Assembly (NCBI GenBank): GCA_041583015.1 | Contig: JBFHGR010000106.1 | Location: forward strand, 1 to 10,799 | Direction of reading: 5' to 3' | Source of the DNA: Parvicella sp041583015 | GTDB lineage: Bacteria; Bacteroidota; Bacteroidia; Flavobacteriales_D; Parvicellaceae | DNA: 10,799 nt | Part shown: positions 6,495 through 10,799 of the stretch, in pieces | Layout of the letters: the number at the start of each line of letters is the position of its first letter | Numbering within the stretch: position 1 is the first letter of the stretch | Notes under the pieces: model-generated | Database searches by the model: none | What the model was told of the DNA's origin: nothing | The model's input: only the letters and a program-made list of their open reading frames with translations | Made by a program: the position numbers and the translations under genes

Positions 6495-7712
6495 ATGAAA
6501 TCAATTCAAGAAATACGTAAAGACTTTCCTATATTAAGTAGAACTGTTCATAACAAACCTTTGGTTTATTTGGATAATGGTGCTACCGGACAAAAGCCAA
6601 CTTGTGTGATTGATTGTATTTCTGATTATTATAAAACTTACAATAGCAATATTCATAGAGGAGTACATCATTTAAGTCAAATCGCTACTTCTGCTTATGA
6701 AGAGGGTAGGGAAGTGCTTCAAAAATTTATAAATGCTAAGCATACTCATGAAGTGATTTTCACCAAAGGAACTACAGACGGGATTAACCTTGTAGCCAAC
6801 TGTTTTGGAAGAAAATTTCTTTCAGCAGGTGATGAAGTAATTATTTCTACCATGGAGCATCACAGTAACATTGTTCCTTGGCAAATGATTTGTGAGCAAA
6901 CAGGAGCAATTTTAAAAGTTATTCCAATCAATCAAAAAGGTGAATTGGAAATGGATGCTTTTAGTGCAATGCTCTCGGACAAAACAAAAATTGTTGCGGT
7001 GACACACATTTCAAATACTTTGGGAACAATCAACCCTATTGAAAGTATTATCAAGCAAAGTCATAAAGTAGGGGCCAAAGTATTAATTGACGCTGCGCAA
7101 TCTGTTCCTCATGCAGCATTAGAAGTACAAGAATTAGATTGTGATTTCCTGGTTTTTTCTGGGCATAAAATGTTTGGACCAACTGGAACAGGTATTTTAT
7201 ACGGCAAGGAAGATATACTCAACGCAATGCCTCCATATCAAGGTGGGGGAGACATGATAAAAGAAGTTACTTTTGAAAAAACTACCTACAATACTTTGCC
7301 ACATAAATTTGAAGCAGGCACACCAAATATTGCTGATGGAATTGGTCTTGCCAAAGCTGCTGAATATATCTTATCAATTGGATATGATTTCATTGGAAAA
7401 CATGAAGCTGAGTTATTGGCTTATGGAACCGCAGAATTGAAAAAAATAGAAGGTCTTAGAATTGTTGGTGAAGCAGCAAATAAAGCGAGTGTTATTTCTT
7501 TTTTAATTGAAGGTATACACCCATTTGATTTAGGAACTATCTTAGATCAATTAGGTATTGCCATCAGGACAGGTCATCATTGCACACAACCTTTGATGGA
7601 CTTTTTCCAAATTCCTGGTACGGCAAGAGCTTCATTTGCATTTTATAATACCAAAGAAGAAATTGATGTTTTGGTAAAAGGGTTAGAAAGAGCAATTAAA
7701 ATGTTGAAATAA
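6495..7712 (+). CDS. sufS: Cysteine desulfurase, SufS type
   Basis: A PLP-dependent class V aminotransferase-fold enzyme that removes sulfur from L-cysteine to give alanine and a protein persulfide for Fe-S cluster assembly. It has 405 residues, matching SufS/CsdA (group II) length. Key positions are visible: the N-terminal YLDNGATGQKP (25-35), IHRGVHHLS (53-61), the PLP-stacking H123 in TMEHHSNIVPWQ, D199 and Q202 in IDAAQSVPH, the Schiff-base lysine K225 in FSGHKMFGPTG, and the persulfide cysteine C363 in RTGHHCTQP. The short loop around the cysteine and the conserved RTGHHC sequence support the SufS group rather than IscS. It has its own promoter and stands alone: no sufB, sufC, sufD or sufE is beside it in this window, although in many Bacteroidota it lies in a suf operon. 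CsdA-like use cannot be excluded. Confidence 0.95.
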   Translation: MKSIQEIRKDFPILSRTVHNKPLVYLDNGATGQKPTCVIDCISDYYKTYNSNIHRGVHHLSQIATSAYEEGREVLQKFINAKHTHEVIFTKGTTDGINLVANCFGRKFLSAGDEVIISTMEHHSNIVPWQMICEQTGAILKVIPINQKGELEMDAFSAMLSDKTKIVAVTHISNTLGTINPIESIIKQSHKVGAKVLIDAAQSVPHAALEVQELDCDFLVFSGHKMFGPTGTGILYGKEDILNAMPPYQGGGDMIKEVTFEKTTYNTLPHKFEAGTPNIADGIGLAKAAEYILSIGYDFIGKHEAELLAYGTAELKKIEGLRIVGEAANKASVISFLIEGIHPFDLGTILDQLGIAIRTGHHCTQPLMDFFQIPGTARASFAFYNTKEEIDVLVKGLERAIKMLK

Positions 7713-7722
7713 CTTACATTTT
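7698..7722. terminator. Candidate bidirectional terminator between sufS and metH
   Basis: AAAATGT (7698-7704) and ACATTTT (7716-7722) are perfect 7-bp arms around an 11-base loop that holds the sufS stop and the facing metH stop. A T-run (7719-7724) follows in the sufS direction, and an A/T-rich tail follows in the other. The stem is AT-rich and weak, but its position exactly over the junction suits a shared stop signal. Confidence 0.35.
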
Positions 7723-8721
7723 TTCGGACTTCACTCTTGGCTTATACTTCTTGGCAACATCTGCCATTGCTTTGATGTGTTCTGGTGTTGAACCACAACA
7801 ACCTCCCAATATATTTAAGTAACCTTCTTTCAAGAATTCTTCTACATAACCAGCCATCATTTCTGGTGTTTGGTCATAGGCTCCTAATTCATTTGGCAAT
7901 CCAGCATTGGGATGTGCGCTTACATAAAAATCGCTTTTTTCTGCCATAACTTTTAAATATGGCTTCATATCCTCTGCACCCAAAGCACAGTTTAAACCAA
8001 CGCTTAAAAGCGGCATGTGCTGAATAGAAATCAAGAATGCTTCTGTAGTTTGCCCCGTCAATGTTCTTCCAGACGCATCTGTGATGGTTCCTGACACCAT
8101 AATAGGTAATGACATCCCTTTCTTCTCAAAAACGTTCTGTATAGCAAATAAAGCAGCCTTAGCATTAAGTGTATCAGTAACCGTTTCTACCAATAGCAAA
8201 TCACACCCTCCATCAATTAACGCAGTAACTTGTTCTTCAAAAGCCACTACCAACTCATCAAAAGTAATCGCTCTAAAACCTGGATCATTTACATCAGGAG
8301 ACATGGAAGACAATTTGGTTGTAGGACCAATCGAACCTGCTACAAACCTTGGTTTGCTAGGGTCTTTTAAATTATATTCATTGGCCACTTCTTTAGCAAT
8401 TTTAGCACCATGATAATTAATATCATATACCGCACTTTCTAAATCGTAATCTGCTTGTGCAACTGTGGTTCCAGAAAATGTATTCGTTTCAATAATGTCA
8501 GCACCTGCATCTAAATAAGCGCGATGAATATTTTTAATTATATCCGGCCTTGTTAAAGAAAGTAAATCATTATTCCCCTTCAATGGTTTGTGATGATCTT
8601 CAAACCAACCTTTTCTAAAATCTTCCTCAGAAAGTTTGTGTCTTTGAATCATGGTTCCCATAGCCCCGTCCAGAACTAATATTCTTTTTTTCAGAACTTC
8701 TAAAATAGTATTTTGCGACAT
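7714..8721 (-). CDS. metH: Homocysteine S-methyltransferase module of methionine synthase (MetH N-terminal half)
   Basis: A 335-residue TIM-barrel protein of the Pfam S-methyl_trans family. It matches only the homocysteine-binding first domain of cobalamin-dependent MetH. The start LVLDGAMGTMIQ (15-26) and the zinc-binding cysteines are present: C245 in GLNCALGAED, and C308-C309 in GGCCGSTPEHI; these activate the homocysteine thiol. It ends soon after the barrel (KYKPRVKSEKM), so the folate, B12 and reactivation domains are absent. That is a natural split rather than a frameshift, because the stop is directly against the convergent sufS end with no B12-domain remnant downstream. In many Flavobacteriia the rest of MetH is a separate, often adjacent, gene; here it is not adjacent. 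I chose the ATG at 8719-8721. A TTG at 8742 is in frame but lies inside the -7 box. A stand-alone S-methylmethionine or betaine-type enzyme is less likely given the MetH-like sequence. Confidence 0.9.
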   Translation of the reverse strand: MSQNTILEVLKKRILVLDGAMGTMIQRHKLSEEDFRKGWFEDHHKPLKGNNDLLSLTRPDIIKNIHRAYLDAGADIIETNTFSGTTVAQADYDLESAVYDINYHGAKIAKEVANEYNLKDPSKPRFVAGSIGPTTKLSSMSPDVNDPGFRAITFDELVVAFEEQVTALIDGGCDLLLVETVTDTLNAKAALFAIQNVFEKKGMSLPIMVSGTITDASGRTLTGQTTEAFLISIQHMPLLSVGLNCALGAEDMKPYLKVMAEKSDFYVSAHPNAGLPNELGAYDQTPEMMAGYVEEFLKEGYLNILGGCCGSTPEHIKAMADVAKKYKPRVKSEKM

Positions 8722-8739
8722 AAATTGAATTTGATTGCA

Positions 8740-8765
8740 CAAAGATATAGAATGTTTTACAGCAA
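8740..8765 (-). promoter_or_regulatory. metH promoter
   Basis: On the minus strand TATCTTTG (8747 down to 8740) is an exact TAnnTTTG, with a TTG (8765-8763) 15 bp upstream. The predicted start near 8736 gives a leader of about 15 nt to the ATG at 8721. This supports the ATG over the upstream in-frame TTG, which would not be transcribed. Confidence 0.6.
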
Positions 8766-8834
8766 TTTAATTTCAAAATTTTGACAACAGCGTAATATCA
8801 AAAAATTCTAGAATCAATATAAAGCAATATTATC

Positions 8835-8842
8835 TACCTTTG
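8835..8842 (+). promoter_or_regulatory. -7 element of the ybeY promoter
   Basis: TACCTTTG matches TAnnTTTG. The predicted start near 8846 leaves a 22-nt leader before the ybeY ATG. A direct repeat CAATAT (8815-8820 and 8825-8830) lies just upstream. No TTG is at the usual -33 distance. It probably also drives mnmG, since no such box was seen in the ybeY-mnmG gap. Confidence 0.55.
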
Positions 8843-8867
8843 CTTTCTGTTTCAAAGATTTAACGTT

Positions 8868-9284
8868 ATGATTTATCATCACAAAGAAGATGTTTCCTTT
8901 TCACCTAAAAATAAACTTTCACTACGAAAATGGATTACAAATGCCATAAATAATGAAGGAAAAAAGTGTGGTGAAATAAGTTACATTTATTGTTCCGATA
9001 ACTATATATTAGAATTAAACAAAAGTTCACTAAACCACGATTACTATACAGACATTATCACATTTGATTATGTTGAAGATGGTGTAATTTCTGGAGATTT
9101 ATTTATTTCCATAGATAGAGTTAAGGATAATGCAAAAACACAAGGAGTGTCATTTGAGGATGAATTACATAGAGTAATGATTCACGGTGTGCTTCATTTA
9201 TGTGGATATGGGGATAAATCTGATCAAGAAGAGAAACAAATGAGAAATAAAGAGGATTATTACCTAAATAAAAGAGGTTTTTAA
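8868..9284 (+). CDS. ybeY: rRNA maturation endoribonuclease YbeY
   Basis: A 138-residue metal-dependent endoribonuclease of the UPF0054 family, acting in 16S rRNA 3'-end processing and ribosome quality control. The N-terminal part has the family stretch ELNKSSLNHDYYTDIITFDY (49-68) and GDLFISIDRV (76-85). The metal site is HGVLHLCGYGDK (106-117). H106 and H110 are conserved, but the position of the third histidine in the textbook HGxLHLxGYDH motif is D116. I recall this GYxDK form as usual for Bacteroidota, and Asp can serve as the third ligand. The length is normal for the phylum. The ATG follows its own -7 box, and mnmG lies 57 bp downstream on the same strand, a pairing I recall from other members of the phylum. 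Confidence 0.93.
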   Translation: MIYHHKEDVSFSPKNKLSLRKWITNAINNEGKKCGEISYIYCSDNYILELNKSSLNHDYYTDIITFDYVEDGVISGDLFISIDRVKDNAKTQGVSFEDELHRVMIHGVLHLCGYGDKSDQEEKQMRNKEDYYLNKRGF

Positions 9285-9316
9285 TCTTTATTAATTGATT
9301 TACAATGTGTTACGAA

Positions 9317-9332
9317 AGTTTCACGTGAAACA
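9317..9332. promoter_or_regulatory. Putative parS (ParB-binding centromere-like) site
   Basis: GTTTCACGTGAAAC at 9318-9331 is a perfect 14-bp palindrome. The 16-mer AGTTTCACGTGAAACA matches the bacterial parS consensus TGTTTCACGTGAAACA at 15 of 16 positions; only the first base differs. It lies 10 bp upstream of the mnmG (gidA) ATG, and gidA is classically close to oriC and to parAB in many bacteria, which suits an origin-proximal segregation site. Binding by ParB is inference; parA and parB are not in the window. Confidence 0.8.
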
Positions 9333-9341
9333 AGATATAGA

Positions 9342-10799
9342 ATGTTACAAGAATATGATGTTATAGTAGTAGGTGGTGGTCACGCAGGAAATGAAGCTGC
9401 TGCTGCCGCTGCTAATTTGGGTTCTAAGACATTAATGATAACCATGAACATGGAAACCATTGGTCAAATGAGTTGTAACCCGGCTATTGGTGGAATAGCT
9501 AAAGGACAAATAGTTCGAGAAATAGATGCGCTTGGTGGATACACTGGAATAGTAACCGATAAAAGTGCCATTCAATTCAAATTATTAAACTTAAGCAAAG
9601 GACCTGCTATGTGGAGTCCAAGAGCTCAATGTGATAGAATGTTGTTTTCAAGAACTTGGAGGTTAACCCTTGAAGGAATTGAAAATTTAGATTTCTGGCA
9701 AGACATGGCCATTGGAATTACAACAGAAAACGGAAAGGTTACTGGCGTAAAAACAGGAATGGGTATCACAGTAAAAGCAAAATCTGTCATCTTAAATAGC
9801 GGCACATTTTTGAATGGTTTAATTCACCTTGGTGAGAAACAATTCGGTGGTGGAAGAATGGGAGAAAAAGCTTCACACGGTATTACCAAAGATTTGGAGG
9901 AATTAGGATTTGAATCAGGAAGAATGAAAACGGGAACACCACCAAGGGTTGATGGAAGAACCATTGATTTTTCCAAAATGGAAGTACAAGATGGAGACAT
10001 TAATCCAGGTAAGTTTTCCTATTCTAATGAAACAAAATCGCTTAGCCAACAGAAACCTTGTTGGATAACTTACACTAACCCTGAAGTTCATGAAATGCTT
10101 AAAACAGGATTCGATAGAAGTCCAATGTTTAACGGAGCAATTCAAAGTACAGGTCCAAGATATTGTCCATCGATAGAAGATAAAATAAATCGATTTGCAC
10201 ACAGAGAAAGACATCAAATATTTGCCGAACCAGAAGGATGGGATACCATAGAATATTACATTAATGGATTTAGTACATCACTTCCAGAAGAAGTTCAATC
10301 TGCCGCTTTAAAATTAATTCCTGGCTTTGAAAATGCCAAAATGTTTAGACCAGGATATGCCATAGAATATGACTATTTTCCACCTACCCAATTGAAACAT
10401 ACTTTAGAAACAAAACTAGTAGAAAACTTATATTTCAGTGGTCAAATAAATGGAACAACAGGATATGAAGAAGCGGCAAGTCAAGGCTTAATGGCTGGTA
10501 TAAACGCCTCACTAAAAGTACAAGGAAAAGAACCATTTATACTAAATAGAAGTCAGGCATATATAGGTGTCTTAATAGACGATCTAATTACCAAAGGAAC
10601 AGAAGAACCATACCGAATGTTTACTTCACGTGCTGAATATAGAATCTTATTAAGAAACGACAATGCTGATATTAGGCTTACAGAATTATCTAACAAAATT
10701 GGTCTTGCATCTGATGGAAGATTAAAGAATGTGGAGCATAAAATTAAGGAAACAGAAGCACTAGTTAACTTCATTAAAACAACATCTGTTGATCCAAAA
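9342..10799 (+). CDS. mnmG: tRNA uridine-5-carboxymethylaminomethyl modification enzyme MnmG (GidA), 3' end outside window
   Basis: An FAD-dependent cytosolic enzyme that, with the GTPase MnmE, installs the (carboxymethyl)aminomethyl group at wobble U34 of certain tRNAs. The frame is open for 486 codons to the window edge, about four-fifths of the usual length of some 620. The dinucleotide-binding motif VVGGGHAGNEAA (9-20) is at the N-terminus, followed by MSCNPAIGGIAKG. The region GGGRMGEKASHGIT ... MKTGTPPRVDGRTID is well conserved. Both GidA family signatures are present: GPRYCPSIEDK (271-281) and GQINGTTGYEEAASQGL (367-383). The ATG at 9342 puts the FAD motif at its usual distance from the start. 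No TAnnTTTG box was seen in the 57 bp after ybeY, so it is probably read from the ybeY promoter. A parS-like palindrome lies in its leader. Confidence 0.97.
   Translation, partial: MLQEYDVIVVGGGHAGNEAAAAAANLGSKTLMITMNMETIGQMSCNPAIGGIAKGQIVREIDALGGYTGIVTDKSAIQFKLLNLSKGPAMWSPRAQCDRMLFSRTWRLTLEGIENLDFWQDMAIGITTENGKVTGVKTGMGITVKAKSVILNSGTFLNGLIHLGEKQFGGGRMGEKASHGITKDLEELGFESGRMKTGTPPRVDGRTIDFSKMEVQDGDINPGKFSYSNETKSLSQQKPCWITYTNPEVHEMLKTGFDRSPMFNGAIQSTGPRYCPSIEDKINRFAHRERHQIFAEPEGWDTIEYYINGFSTSLPEEVQSAALKLIPGFENAKMFRPGYAIEYDYFPPTQLKHTLETKLVENLYFSGQINGTTGYEEAASQGLMAGINASLKVQGKEPFILNRSQAYIGVLIDDLITKGTEEPYRMFTSRAEYRILLRNDNADIRLTELSNKIGLASDGRLKNVEHKIKETEALVNFIKTTSVDPK

Noticed and set aside
8081..8413. 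Plus-strand open frame inside metH
   Set aside because: It is antisense to the conserved methyltransferase barrel; the composition is low-complexity and there is no homology.
8722..8742. TTG start for metH seven codons upstream of the ATG
   Set aside because: The TTG lies inside the -7 element TATCTTTG, so it would not be in the transcript; family homology begins after the ATG at 8719-8721.
9915..10774. Minus-strand open frames inside mnmG
   Set aside because: Both are antisense to unambiguous MnmG sequence, including family signatures.
1..10799. Defence system, mobile element, CRISPR, toxin-antitoxin pair or biosynthetic cluster
   Set aside because: Every gene is housekeeping or a common Bacteroidota type. 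There are no transposase, integrase, terminal repeats, spacer arrays or nuclease/NTPase pairs, and base composition looks even throughout.

Overview
The window looks like ordinary chromosomal core sequence from an AT-rich member of the Bacteroidota, most likely Flavobacteriia or a close relative. Three things point there. Most genes are preceded by the Bacteroidota-type -7 element TAnnTTTG rather than a TATAAT box, and by AT-rich leaders without a clear Shine-Dalgarno sequence. The left edge encodes a large secreted protein with a choice-of-anchor L domain and a PKD-like repeat, an architecture common in this phylum. Several enzymes carry residues I associate with this lineage: KLSTS in place of KMSKS in MetRS, an N-terminal-only MetH, and a YbeY whose third metal-ligand position is Asp.

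Layout, left to right. (1) 1-1322, minus: secreted repeat protein, cut by the left edge. (2) 1500-4158, plus: metG followed after one base by a DUF2064 glycosyltransferase-like gene. (3) 4160-5218, minus: pyrE followed after 6 bp by a small SRPBCC protein. (4) 5227-5838, plus: Nudix hydrolase, divergent from pyrE with only 8 bp between the start codons. (5) 5840-6337, minus: four-helix membrane protein of unknown function. (6) 6495-7712, plus: sufS. (7) 7714-8721, minus: homocysteine-methyltransferase module of methionine synthase. (8) 8868-9284, plus: ybeY. (9) 9342-right edge, plus: mnmG (gidA), cut by the edge. Genes alternate strand almost one by one. The longest gene-free stretches are the divergent promoter regions 1323-1499, 6338-6494 and 8722-8867, all under 200 bp, so no stretch above 300 bp lacks a gene.

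The gene products are housekeeping: tRNA charging, pyrimidine synthesis, sulfur mobilisation, methionine synthesis, rRNA maturation and tRNA wobble modification. MetG, MetH and SufS touch methionine or sulfur metabolism, but they are separate transcription units and I do not claim a pathway cluster. I found no mobile element, CRISPR array, toxin-antitoxin or defence system, rRNA or tRNA gene.

The most interesting signals are small. A 14-bp perfect palindrome between ybeY and mnmG matches the chromosomal parS (ParB-binding) core. The pyrE promoter sits inside the first codons of the divergent Nudix gene and predicts a nearly leaderless pyrE mRNA. All three convergent gene pairs end in the same stop-to-stop joint, TAA-N-TTA, with exactly one base between stop codons.
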